From NCBI GenBank assembly GCA_002343775.1, contig DDSH01000001.1, positions 365,236 to 429,235 of the forward strand: 64,000 nucleotides of DNA. Direction: 5' to 3'. Positions 8,193 through 15,482 of the stretch are shown one piece after another (positions within the stretch are counted from its first letter, which is position 1; every line of letters begins with the position of its first letter). Origin of the DNA: Anaerolineales bacterium UBA2395 (lineage in GTDB: Bacteria; Chloroflexota; Anaerolineae; Anaerolineales; Villigracilaceae). A model generated the notes under the pieces. The model was not told where the DNA came from. It did no database searches and was given only the letters and a program-made list of their open reading frames with translations. The position numbers were made by a program, and so were the translations under genes.

Positions 8193-8981
8193 CTAGAAGG
8201 ATAACCGCCTGAAAATGAATGACGGGATATGCCGAATGACGAGCATGATGTATTGCCAAAAGAACGGTGTGTAAATGGTCTGCCGGCGTTTTTGCATGGC
8301 TCTGTAAATATCGTCCACTGCTTTTTCGACCGGAATGGCAAAGGGCGTGGGTCCCACGGCGGCTTTGAGCATCTCGGTCTTGACGAAACCCGGTTTGACC
8401 GTGAGCACGTTCACACCGTGACGGGTGAGTCGGTTGCGCAGTGCTTCGAGGTAGGTATGCAAGCCCGCTTTGGATGTATTGTAGCCGGGGTTGCCTACAC
8501 GCCCGCGGTCGCCTGCCACCGAGCCGATGCCAACGATCTGACCGGCTTTCGCGCTTTGGAACATCTCCGCCACAGGGCTGAGCCATGCCATGGCGCCGAT
8601 CAGGTTGATCTCGATCATCTTGCGATCGTTCTCGAAATTGTATTTGTCGTTGCCACCCGGCGGATAGTTGACCCCTGCCATGAGGATGAACGTATCCAGC
8701 CCACCCAAGTCGGCAATGATCTTTTGCAACAGGGCGGGAACCTCTTCATAATGAGACACGTCATGAGGATAGGCAAGTGCACAAATCTCGCCGCCTTGAT
8801 TGATCTCCGCGCACAGGGCAGCTAGTTTCTCTTTTTGACGGGCAACGAGCGCAACAGAATATCCCTCTTTTGCAAGCTTTCGGGCAAGTGCAGCGCCCAT
8901 CCCTTCGGAAGCGCCGACCAGAATGGCTCGATGGCGCGGATTCAGCGGCGTGGCTGGGACAATCTTGGATGAGTCAAACAC
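8193..8981 (-). CDS. Short-chain dehydrogenase, DprE2-like
   Basis: This 262-aa SDR has the NAD(P)-binding glycine motif VGASEGMG near residue 22 and the catalytic YNTSK near 162, with a serine in GIGSVAG. Paired with the DprE1-like oxidase it would reduce the 2-keto intermediate to polyprenyl-phospho-arabinofuranose. A hydrophobic C-terminal tail (YIMLVIRHIPSFIF) is consistent with membrane association, as expected for a polyprenyl-lipid substrate. The start is a GTG with GAGGT six bases upstream. The pairing is the main evidence for the specific role; the SDR fold itself is certain. Confidence 0.75.
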   Translation of the reverse strand: MFDSSKIVPATPLNPRHRAILVGASEGMGAALARKLAKEGYSVALVARQKEKLAALCAEINQGGEICALAYPHDVSHYEEVPALLQKIIADLGGLDTFILMAGVNYPPGGNDKYNFENDRKMIEINLIGAMAWLSPVAEMFQSAKAGQIVGIGSVAGDRGRVGNPGYNTSKAGLHTYLEALRNRLTRHGVNVLTVKPGFVKTEMLKAAVGPTPFAIPVEKAVDDIYRAMQKRRQTIYTPFFWQYIMLVIRHIPSFIFRRLSF

Positions 8982-9066
8982 GATTTACCTCAGTGGATTG
9001 ATTTAATTTCATTCTAACACAGTCCGGCATACGCCCCGTTGGCAGGTCTGAACAGATTTGAAAGTG

Positions 9067-9072
9067 TATAAT
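9067..9072 (+). promoter_or_regulatory. -10 box for the GAF-GGDEF gene
   Basis: TATAAT lies 47 bp before the ATG at 9120, giving a leader of about 40 nt. No convincing -35 hexamer is visible. Confidence 0.45.
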
Positions 9073-9119
9073 AGCGGATATTTGAATCGGACCTTTCTGC
9101 ATGCCTTGAAAGAAAAAGA

Positions 9120-10397
9120 ATGAACGATCACATTATAAAAAAAGGAAGCGTTTACACGCGCGCGTGGGAGATCATTTCCAAGGATGATTCCATCCCCCCG
9201 GAAGAAAAGAAAGCAATTCTGAGATTGATCCAGGTGCTTGTGGAAACCAGGGAGCGTTCCCGCGAACCACAACCGCAGCCACAAAATCAGAGCGAGGAAT
9301 CGCAAGGCATCACGCAGGAGGTCATTTCACAACATTCCCTGATCGCGACGATCAAACACCAGGCAGATGAGCTGGATGCATTGAAACGCATCAGCCTCAA
9401 CCTGACCTCGAGCCTTGACCTGCAAAAAGTGCTCGACGCCGTGGTGACGGAAGCGATGGGGTTGGTCCGCAATGCGATGGGGGTGCATATCTTTCTGTAT
9501 GAGCGCGGTGAACTGGAGTTCGGCTCCTCGCTTGATATGAACGGGGTTCGCAACAAACCCATCTCCATCCCGCGCCGCGATGGGTTGACCTACTCGGTGG
9601 TGAAGACCGGCAGGCAGATCATCATCGACGACATGCCCAACCATCCCATCTACCAAACCATGCAGATCTACAATTCCGGCTCGATCATTGGCATCCCGCT
9701 TAAATTCAAGGATGAGATCGTCGGTGTCATGAACCTGTCGAGGAGTGTAAAGGGGAGGTTTTCCCGCTCAGAACTCCGCCTGATGAGCCTGCTGGCAGAC
9801 CAGGCAGCTGTGGCGATCTTCAACGCCAGCCTGTACAAACGCGTAACGCAAATGGCGAACACCGACAGTGTCACCGGGCTTCCCAACCGGCGCGCACTGG
9901 ACGAACGGCTTCAGGAGGAACTATATTACGCGAGCCGCACGAACACACAGTTCTCCGTCGTCATGATGGACCTGGATGGTTTCAAATCTGTGAACGATAC
10001 CTTTGGGCACAACACCGGGGATGAACTGCTCCACTCCCTGTTCAACTTCCTCGCCCAAAAGATGCGCGGATCCGATTTCCTCGCCCGCTATGGCGGCGAC
10101 GAACTGACCCTCGTCATGCGCGGCACAGACCTGGAATCGGCGCAGATCGTCACCCAAAAAGTGATCGACCTGATGGAAGAGTATCGCTTCCACTACCCGC
10201 GCGAAACGGACTTGAAACTGGGCATCACAGCAGGCATCGCCATCTTCCCTTTGCATGCGTCGAATCCCGGTGACCTGCTGCGCGCCGCCGATGCCGCGTT
10301 GTACCACGCAAAAAAATATCACCGTGGCAGCTACGCCATCGCCAAAGGCGTGACCGGCAAGCTGAACCCCATCCATCTCAACAACCAAAAATCATAG
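9120..10397 (+). CDS. GAF-GGDEF protein
   Basis: This 425-aa soluble protein has a GAF domain at about 90-240, preceded by a predicted coiled coil, and a GGDEF domain at about 255-415. The signature is GGDEL instead of GGDEF, with RGSD as the RxxD inhibitory site five residues upstream. The metal-binding DLDGFKSVNDTFGHNTGD is intact, so cyclase activity is likely but the F-to-L change should be noted. The GAF ligand is unknown. It is followed closely by a lipid kinase gene on the same strand. Confidence 0.85.
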   Translation: MNDHIIKKGSVYTRAWEIISKDDSIPPEEKKAILRLIQVLVETRERSREPQPQPQNQSEESQGITQEVISQHSLIATIKHQADELDALKRISLNLTSSLDLQKVLDAVVTEAMGLVRNAMGVHIFLYERGELEFGSSLDMNGVRNKPISIPRRDGLTYSVVKTGRQIIIDDMPNHPIYQTMQIYNSGSIIGIPLKFKDEIVGVMNLSRSVKGRFSRSELRLMSLLADQAAVAIFNASLYKRVTQMANTDSVTGLPNRRALDERLQEELYYASRTNTQFSVVMMDLDGFKSVNDTFGHNTGDELLHSLFNFLAQKMRGSDFLARYGGDELTLVMRGTDLESAQIVTQKVIDLMEEYRFHYPRETDLKLGITAGIAIFPLHASNPGDLLRAADAALYHAKKYHRGSYAIAKGVTGKLNPIHLNNQKS

Positions 10398-10461
10398 TTT
10401 TCCCCAAACCAAACCGAGGCTGGGGGGTTATATATGCAAACATCAGATCAGGAGTCAAGCC

Positions 10462-11385
10462 ATGCCTCGCAAAGTCAAGCTCATCCTCAACCCCATCGCC
10501 GACATGGGACGCGCCTGGAAGACCGCCAACGACCTGCGCCCGATTGCGCAGGAATTTTCGGGCGAACTCTCGTGGAGCGGAACGGTCTATCCCACTCACG
10601 CCATCGAACTGGCAAAACAAGCCGCCGAAGAAGGCTACGACCTGGTCGTCGCCATGGGCGGCGATGGAACCGTCCACGAAGTGATGAACGGACTCATGCA
10701 AGTGCCGGCTGAAAAACGCCCCATTTTGGCGGTTGTTCCCATCGGCTCCGGCAACGACTTTGCCTACTCTATCGGCATTACGAAAAAATCGGCGCAGGCA
10801 TTGGCGCACGCGCTCAAAGCGGAAAACATTCAACCCGTGGATATTGGCTTGCTCACCGACGAACATGGGCGCAAGGAATACGTCGACAACACCCTCGGCA
10901 TCGGCTTCGACGCGGTCGTCACCATCCGCTCGCACAAACTGCCCATCGTCAAGGGCTTCCTGATGTACCTCACCGCCGTCATCCAAACCATCATCCTCAA
11001 CCATCACCCGATGCAGATGAAGGTCGAAACCGATGCAGAAACATGGGAAGACAAGGTCATCATGCTCACGCTATGCAACGGTCCACGCGAAGGCGGCGGC
11101 TTCATGCTTTCACCCGATTCAAAGAACAACGACGGCAGCATGGAATATGTCGCAGTCACCAAAGTCTCGCGCGCCACCATGTTCCGCCTTGTGCCCGAAT
11201 TTATGAACGGCACTCACATGCGCTTCAAACAGATCCGCATGGGCACATTCAAAAAACTTACCCTCACCTCAGACCTGCCGCTTTACATCCACGCCGACGG
11301 CGAGATCTTCACCAACTTTGGCAGCAACTTAAAAAAGGCGAGTTTCGAAATCCTGCCACAGGCGCTGCGCGTGGTTCATGGGTAA
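10462..11385 (+). CDS. Diacylglycerol kinase-family lipid kinase (YegS-like)
   Basis: This 307-aa cytosolic enzyme belongs to the DAGK_cat/YegS/DgkB family, which phosphorylates diacylglycerol or related lipids with ATP. The nucleotide-binding motif GGDGTVHEVMNG lies at about 74-85, and PIGSGNDFAY follows near residue 99. The C-terminal domain contains HADGE, as in the family. The start ATG has AGGAG seven bases upstream. The natural lipid cannot be told from sequence. It is followed by a short gap and the helicase-associated-domain gene on the same strand. Confidence 0.88.
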   Translation: MPRKVKLILNPIADMGRAWKTANDLRPIAQEFSGELSWSGTVYPTHAIELAKQAAEEGYDLVVAMGGDGTVHEVMNGLMQVPAEKRPILAVVPIGSGNDFAYSIGITKKSAQALAHALKAENIQPVDIGLLTDEHGRKEYVDNTLGIGFDAVVTIRSHKLPIVKGFLMYLTAVIQTIILNHHPMQMKVETDAETWEDKVIMLTLCNGPREGGGFMLSPDSKNNDGSMEYVAVTKVSRATMFRLVPEFMNGTHMRFKQIRMGTFKKLTLTSDLPLYIHADGEIFTNFGSNLKKASFEILPQALRVVHG

Positions 11386-11438
11386 ACACTCGCGGCTTTC
11401 CACGTTCTACAATACAATTACGAAAAGTGGAAAGTACC

Positions 11439-13040
11439 ATGCTCACCCTCGAACAATCCCTTCACAAATCTGATATTGGATATCTGCGCATCGTCGCGGA
11501 ACTTTGGGGATTGGAACTCGAATCTACCGACGCAGCCTCATCGATGGAAGAGCTGTGCGCTTCGCTGCTGGACCTGGAAGCGGTCGCTGAAACCCTGGAA
11601 GTCCTCCCCGCCGAAGCCCGCTCCGCGCTCAATACGCTGGTCCATGCAGGTGGAAAAATGGAATGGGCGATCTTTGGTCGCAAGTATGGCGATATCCGCG
11701 AGATGGGCGCCGGGCGGCGGGACAGGGAACATCCGCACCTCAAACCAACCTCCACATCCGAAATCCTCTTTTATCGCAGCCTGCTCGCCAAAGCCTTCTT
11801 TGAAACCGAAAAAGGTTTGCAGGAATTTGCCTACATCCCTGAAGACCTGCTGGAAATCATCATCGAAGTTGGAAGCGGCGAAACAACCTTCGCGCCAAAA
11901 AACGATCCGTTGGGTCGCCCTGCCACGCCGGTGGAAAAAGCGTACGAAATCCCCGCCACCGACCACATCCTCGATGATGCGACCACCTATCTGGCAGCCT
12001 TGCGCATCGGCGAGGAAAGCCGTTCGCGTTTTCGGCGCGAGTTGCCGGAAATCCTTCAAACCGCCCACATCATCAAAAAGAACGGCTTGTATCCGGAAGC
12101 CGTTAAAAAATTTCTCGAAGCCTCGCGCGCCGATGCATTGAACCTGCTTTACAAAGCCTGGTTCAATTCCACGGCATTCAATGAGCTGCGCCTGATGCCG
12201 GGAATCCTTTGCGAAGGCGAATGGACGAACCAACCGCAGGTGACGCGCGAATTTTTGATGAACCTGGTCAACGACCTGCCCAAAGGCAAATGGTGGAGCC
12301 TCCCCGCTTTCGTAAAAGCCATTAAAGAAAAATATCCCGATTATCAACGCCCCGCCGGGGACTATGACTCGTGGTTCATCAAACGCGAGGCGGATGGTCA
12401 GTTCCTGCGCGGGTTCGCCTACTGGGATGCGATCGATGGCGCGTTGATCCGGTATACGATCCACATGTTGCACATGTTGGGGCGGGTGGACCTGGCTGCA
12501 CCGGAGGAGGGCAAGGAGGCGACAGCATTCAAGATACAGCCAGAGGTCGAAGGTCAAAGGTCGAAGGTAGATGGAAAGATCGTTGTTTCCTCGAATGGCA
12601 AGATCACGGTTTCGAGAATGTTCTCCCGCGCCGTACGCTATCAGATCGCGCGGTTTTGCGAGTGGGGTGAAGAGAAGAACAATGAGTTCAATTATTTTGT
12701 CAGTGCCAGGTCGTTGAAGCGCGCCAGCGAACAGGGCTTGAAAGCCGAACAATTGCTGGCAATGCTGGTCAAATACACGAACAGCGCAGTTCCACCCGCG
12801 ATGGTCAAATCGCTCAAACGTTGGGATTCGAACGGCGCGGAGGCTAAAGTGGAGAGTCTGCTTGTGTTACGGGTCAGCAGCCCCGAGGTCATGGAAGAGA
12901 TGCGCAAATCGAAAGCGGGAAAATTCCTCGGCGAGTTGTTAAGCCCCACAGCCGTCGTCGTCAAAAACGGTGCCATCGAAAAAGTGATGGCGGCGCTGGC
13001 AGAATTGGGTCTGCTGGCAGAGGTGATAAGTGACAAATAG
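11439..13040 (+). CDS. Helicase-associated (XPB/Ssl2 N-terminal-like) domain protein
   Basis: This 533-aa protein resembles the helicase-associated proteins of Actinobacteria and Chloroflexota that carry the XPB/Ssl2-type domain (Helicase_C_3) but no helicase motor. I see no Walker motifs. The C-terminal part, about 385-533, has the family pattern of AVRYQIARFCEW, a Leu/Ala-rich helix set and a VESLLVL strand. The reading frame is open upstream to 11043, but that overlaps the lipid kinase, so I chose the ATG at 11439. A four-unit heptamer repeat tract lies in frame at about residues 369-378, in a likely linker. The function is unknown; a DNA-repair or transcription role is only suggested by the domain name. 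Confidence 0.65.
   Translation: MLTLEQSLHKSDIGYLRIVAELWGLELESTDAASSMEELCASLLDLEAVAETLEVLPAEARSALNTLVHAGGKMEWAIFGRKYGDIREMGAGRRDREHPHLKPTSTSEILFYRSLLAKAFFETEKGLQEFAYIPEDLLEIIIEVGSGETTFAPKNDPLGRPATPVEKAYEIPATDHILDDATTYLAALRIGEESRSRFRRELPEILQTAHIIKKNGLYPEAVKKFLEASRADALNLLYKAWFNSTAFNELRLMPGILCEGEWTNQPQVTREFLMNLVNDLPKGKWWSLPAFVKAIKEKYPDYQRPAGDYDSWFIKREADGQFLRGFAYWDAIDGALIRYTIHMLHMLGRVDLAAPEEGKEATAFKIQPEVEGQRSKVDGKIVVSSNGKITVSRMFSRAVRYQIARFCEWGEEKNNEFNYFVSARSLKRASEQGLKAEQLLAMLVKYTNSAVPPAMVKSLKRWDSNGAEAKVESLLVLRVSSPEVMEEMRKSKAGKFLGELLSPTAVVVKNGAIEKVMAALAELGLLAEVISDK
12544..12571. repeat. Heptamer tandem-repeat tract inside the helicase-associated gene
   Basis: Four units (AGGTCGA, AGGTCAA, AGGTCGA, AGGTAGA) lie in frame. 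The first two are identical to units in the intergenic tract at 32090-32103. Confidence 0.75.
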
Positions 13041-13071
13041 AATCATGACATCAGGCATGGGGGGGAATCGC

Positions 13072-13077
13072 TATAAT
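13072..13077 (+). promoter_or_regulatory. -10 box for the glycine C-acetyltransferase gene
   Basis: TATAAT lies 28 bp before the ATG at 13106. The short leader carries AAGGAG as ribosome-binding site. The -35 is unclear. Confidence 0.5.
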
Positions 13078-13105
13078 GAAACCGCATTTCCAATAAGGAG
13101 AAACC

Positions 13106-14284
13106 ATGTCAAAAACGGATTGGATCCAGCAAGAGATCGATTCACTCAAATCGCAGGGGCTGTACAACAACATTCGCACCATTGGTTCGCCGCAGGGCGC
13201 ATGGCTGGTGGTGGACGGCAAAAAAGTTTTGAACTTTTGCTCGAACAATTATCTGGGATTGGCGAACCATCCCGCGTTGACCGCTGCCGCGAAAAAAGCG
13301 ACGGATGAGATGGGCGTTGGTCCGGCTGCTGTGCGCTCGATCGCAGGGACAATGACGCTGCATGTGGAACTCGAGAAGCGCCTCGCGCAGTTCAAGGGCG
13401 TCGAAGCGGCAATCACTTTCCAAAGCGGCTTCACAGCGAACCTGGCGACTGTCCCGGCGCTGGTTGGCAAAGAGGATGTGATCTTTTCCGACCGGCTCAA
13501 TCATGCTTCGATCATCGACGGGTGTCGTTTGTCTGGCGCGAAGATCATTGCCTACGAACATAACGATGTGAAATCGCTCGAAGAACAGATCAAGACGAAT
13601 TTGAAAGATTTCCGCCGTGCGCTCATCATCACCGACGGCGTCTTCAGCATGGACGGTGACATTGCGCCGCTGCCCGATATTTATGAAGTGGCGAAGAAAT
13701 ATGAGATTCTGTTGATGGTGGATGACGCGCACGGCGAAGGCGTGCTCGGCAAGGGCGGACGTGGTATCGTCGATCACTTCGGCTTGCACGGCAAAGTGGA
13801 TGTGGAAGTGGGTACGATGTCGAAGGCGTTCGGCGTGGTGGGTGGAATGGTCGCGGGTAAGGCGGTCATCATCGAATGGCTGCGCCAGCGCGGACGTCCT
13901 TTCCTGTTCTCGTCGGCGGTGACTGTGCCGGATGCGGCGGCTTGTCTGGCGGCGGTGGATTTGCTGGAAGACTCCACTCAACTGGTGGATAAACTTTGGG
14001 ACAACGCCAAATACTTCAAGTCTGAGATGAAGCGCTTGGGTTTCAACACAGGTGTCAGCGAGACTCCCATCACCCCGGTCATGCTGGGTGAGGCGCCTCT
14101 GGCTCAACAATTCAGCCGCGAGTTATTCGAAGCGGGCGTGTTCGCCATGTCGATTGGTTATCCCACTGTGCCACAAGGCAAGGCGCGAATCCGCGTGATG
14201 ATCTCCGCCGCGCATTCGCAGGATGATCTCGATAAAGGCTTGGAGGCGTTCAAAAATGTGGGTAGGAAGTTGGGCGTGATCTAG
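13106..14284 (+). CDS. kbl: Glycine C-acetyltransferase / AON-synthase-family PLP enzyme
   Basis: This 392-aa alpha-oxoamine synthase family enzyme condenses an amino acid with an acyl-CoA using PLP. Sequence such as NFCSNNYLGLANHP near residue 43 and DDAHGEGVLG near 206 is typical, and the PLP lysine lies in TMSKAFG near 237. The overall length and N-terminus (IRTIGSPQGAW) fit 2-amino-3-ketobutyrate CoA ligase, the enzyme that releases glycine and acetyl-CoA in threonine breakdown. A threonine dehydrogenase is not nearby, so 8-amino-7-oxononanoate synthase or another acyl specificity cannot be excluded. The ATG has AAGGAG seven bases upstream, and a strong terminator follows. Confidence 0.8.
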   Translation: MSKTDWIQQEIDSLKSQGLYNNIRTIGSPQGAWLVVDGKKVLNFCSNNYLGLANHPALTAAAKKATDEMGVGPAAVRSIAGTMTLHVELEKRLAQFKGVEAAITFQSGFTANLATVPALVGKEDVIFSDRLNHASIIDGCRLSGAKIIAYEHNDVKSLEEQIKTNLKDFRRALIITDGVFSMDGDIAPLPDIYEVAKKYEILLMVDDAHGEGVLGKGGRGIVDHFGLHGKVDVEVGTMSKAFGVVGGMVAGKAVIIEWLRQRGRPFLFSSAVTVPDAAACLAAVDLLEDSTQLVDKLWDNAKYFKSEMKRLGFNTGVSETPITPVMLGEAPLAQQFSRELFEAGVFAMSIGYPTVPQGKARIRVMISAAHSQDDLDKGLEAFKNVGRKLGVI

Positions 14285-14315
14285 GTTATACCCCGCTAAC
14301 GAATGGGTGAATGGT

Positions 14316-14346
14316 AGACGGCGCTCCATCTGCGCCGTCTTTTTTT
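14316..14346 (+). terminator. Intrinsic terminator
   Basis: AGACGGCGC and GCGCCGTCT form a 9-bp stem with a 7-nt loop followed by seven T residues, 31 bp after the preceding stop codon. Confidence 0.9.
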
Positions 14347-14355
14347 CTGGAGGTT

Positions 14356-14436
14356 ATGATGATTTTTATCATCATTGTTTTTGCGGTGATCGGCATTATC
14401 ATTGCCGTTGCCATCTATGACCATTTCCGCGAGTGA
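14356..14436 (+). CDS. 26-aa single-span membrane peptide
   Basis: This short reading frame begins MMIFIIIVFAVIGIIIAVA and ends YDHFRE, so it is one hydrophobic helix followed by a short charged tail. A clear GGAGG lies six bases before the first ATG, directly after the terminator of the upstream gene, and the frame ends before the tRNA-Ser promoter. The ribosome-binding site plus the strongly biased composition make a real micropeptide plausible. A second ATG immediately follows the first. No homolog is recognised by eye, and a chance ORF cannot be excluded. Confidence 0.5.
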   Translation: MMIFIIIVFAVIGIIIAVAIYDHFRE

Positions 14437-14468
14437 CCCTGTCTCTTATGGTAAAATCCTGCTCGCCT

Positions 14469-14553
14469 GGAGGGATGGCCGAGCGGCTGAAGGCGCATGT
14501 CTTGAAAACATGTTTGGGTCACACCAACGTGGGTTCGAATCCCACTCCCTCCG
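14469..14553 (+). tRNA. tRNA-Ser (UGA anticodon)
   Basis: The acceptor stem GGAGGGA pairs with TCCCTCC, followed by discriminator G. The anticodon loop CTTGAAA gives TGA, decoding UCA. There is a long variable arm, and the T arm reads GTGGGTTCGAATCCCAC. The CCA is not encoded. A TAAAAT box lies at 14452-14457. Confidence 0.95.
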
Positions 14554-14561
14554 CCTGACGA

Positions 14562-14589
14562 TTGACGTATCTGAAATTCTGGTTACAAT
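14562..14589 (+). promoter_or_regulatory. Promoter of tRNA-Ser(GCU)
   Basis: TTGACG (14562-14567), a 16-bp spacer and TACAAT (14584-14589) fit a sigma-70-type promoter. Transcription would start about 14 nt before the mature tRNA end. Confidence 0.6.
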
Positions 14590-14609
14590 ATCAATCGTAA
14601 TATGCACTT

Positions 14610-14698
14610 GGGGAGGTGCCAGAGTGGCTGAATGGGCTCGCCTGCTAAGTGAGTGCTGGGCTAAAATCCAGTCGCGGGTTCGAATCCCGCCCTCTCCG
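14610..14698 (+). tRNA. tRNA-Ser (GCU anticodon)
   Basis: GGGGAGG pairs with CCTCTCC (one G-U pair), with discriminator G. The anticodon loop CTGCTAA gives GCT. A long variable arm and the T arm CGGGTTCGAATCCCG are present. The 3' end is duplicated in tandem immediately downstream. Confidence 0.95.
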
Positions 14699-14888
14699 CT
14701 GAAAACGCATTCGCAAGAGTGCGTTTTTTGTTTCCCGGTCGCGTGTCCCCATTGAGGGGAGAGTCTTCGAATCCCGCCCTCTCCGCTGAAAACGCATTCG
14801 CAAGAGTGCGTTTTTTGTTTCCCAGCCGCGCGCCCCCATTGAGGGGAGAGTCTTCGAATCCCGCCCTCTCCGCTGAAAACGCATTCGG
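14679..14888. repeat. 87-bp tandem repeat of tRNA-Ser 3' end plus terminator
   Basis: The unit starts in the tRNA T loop (TTCGAATCCCGCCC), runs through the tRNA 3' end, the terminator hairpin and about 30 further bases, and recurs at 14766 and, partially, at 14853. The period is exactly 87 bp. The second unit differs from the first by a few bases only. The third copy breaks off at about 14888, where a truncated gene begins. A tRNA 3' end in direct repeat is the usual form of an integrase attachment site, so nested att-site scars are one explanation and simple slippage is another. Confidence 0.85.
14701..14729 (+). terminator. tRNA-Ser terminator, first copy
   Basis: AAAACGCA and TGCGTTTT flank a 10-nt loop, followed by a T-run. 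The same hairpin is repeated 87 bp downstream as part of the tandem duplication. Confidence 0.8.
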
Positions 14889-15069
14889 CGTTGCGCAACC
14901 GCGTCAAATCTTCGGCAAAGGAACGTTCCCCCTTCCCCAACGGCTGACTTAACCTCTCTACCGGCACAGACTTGACCAATGCATCCAATCGTTTCGGCGA
15001 TTCGGCAAGGAACTCCAATACCTTGGCGATATTCGCCGGGGTCTAGTCAGTGGAGAGGATCTTTCTCAT
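14886..15069 (-). pseudogene. Truncated DinB-like protein remnant
   Basis: Reading from the ATG at 15069 gives MRKILSTD, an in-frame TAG, then TPANIAKVLEFLAESPKRLD and a further 40 residues ending RNAE. After that the frame enters the repeated tRNA/terminator DNA. The readable part looks like the first 60 residues of a DinB-superfamily protein of about 150-170 aa, from memory of that family. The early stop and the missing C-terminal two thirds make it non-functional. The break coincides with the end of the 87-bp repeats, as expected if an insertion or excision event cut the gene. Confidence 0.65.
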
Positions 15070-15081
15070 AAGGTCGAGCCC

Positions 15082-15444
15082 TTAATCCGTCTGATGGATG
15101 ACTCCCAATTCAGCAGCCAGGTCGTAATATCGTTTCGCTTCGTCAAGACGACCAAGCAATTCATGAGACTGTCCCATGTTCAGGAAAAGCGACGGATAAA
15201 ATTCCCGAACACGGTCATCGGCAACTGCATTGGCTTTCTCCAGCGCGATTTGATTCCATTGAAATCTATCTTCGTGCGTCTCTTGATGACGCGCCACATA
15301 ATGGGCGGCGATGCAGGACTCATAGTCATTTTGAGCCACGTCCCATGCCCGTTGATATAAAGCACGAGCCTTCTCTATTTCACCTCGAAATTCGGCTTGC
15401 GTACCTTCGATACAAAGTTGGATGACGGGGTTATTGGGATTCAT
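15082..15444 (-). CDS. Small TPR-like protein
   Basis: This 120-aa protein consists of helical repeats of tetratricopeptide type: ARALYQRAWDVAQ near residue 26, ALEKANAV near 68 and SLFLNMGQSHELLG near 85. No catalytic residues are visible. Small proteins of this kind are widespread in bacteria and have no firm function; TPR helices usually bind other proteins. It lies between the DinB-like remnant and the DUF3883 gene on the same strand, inside the tRNA-linked accessory patch. Confidence 0.7.
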   Translation of the reverse strand: MNPNNPVIQLCIEGTQAEFRGEIEKARALYQRAWDVAQNDYESCIAAHYVARHQETHEDRFQWNQIALEKANAVADDRVREFYPSLFLNMGQSHELLGRLDEAKRYYDLAAELGVIHQTD

Positions 15445-15482
15445 CTTTTCTATAAAAGTCTTCAGTTATTAACATTGAATAT

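Noticed and set aside
11538..12752. A 404-codon minus-strand frame
   Set aside because: It is antisense to the helicase-associated gene and has no ribosome-binding site or family pattern.
14679..14888. Possible CRISPR array
   Set aside because: The units are contiguous 87-bp copies of a tRNA 3' end and terminator with no unique spacers and no cas genes nearby.
14446..15018. A 190-codon minus-strand frame across the tRNA genes and repeats
   Set aside because: Most of it is the antisense of tRNA-Ser DNA and of the 87-bp repeats (GEGGIRTRD-type peptide), a well-known false protein. Only its first 45 codons belong to the DinB-like remnant.
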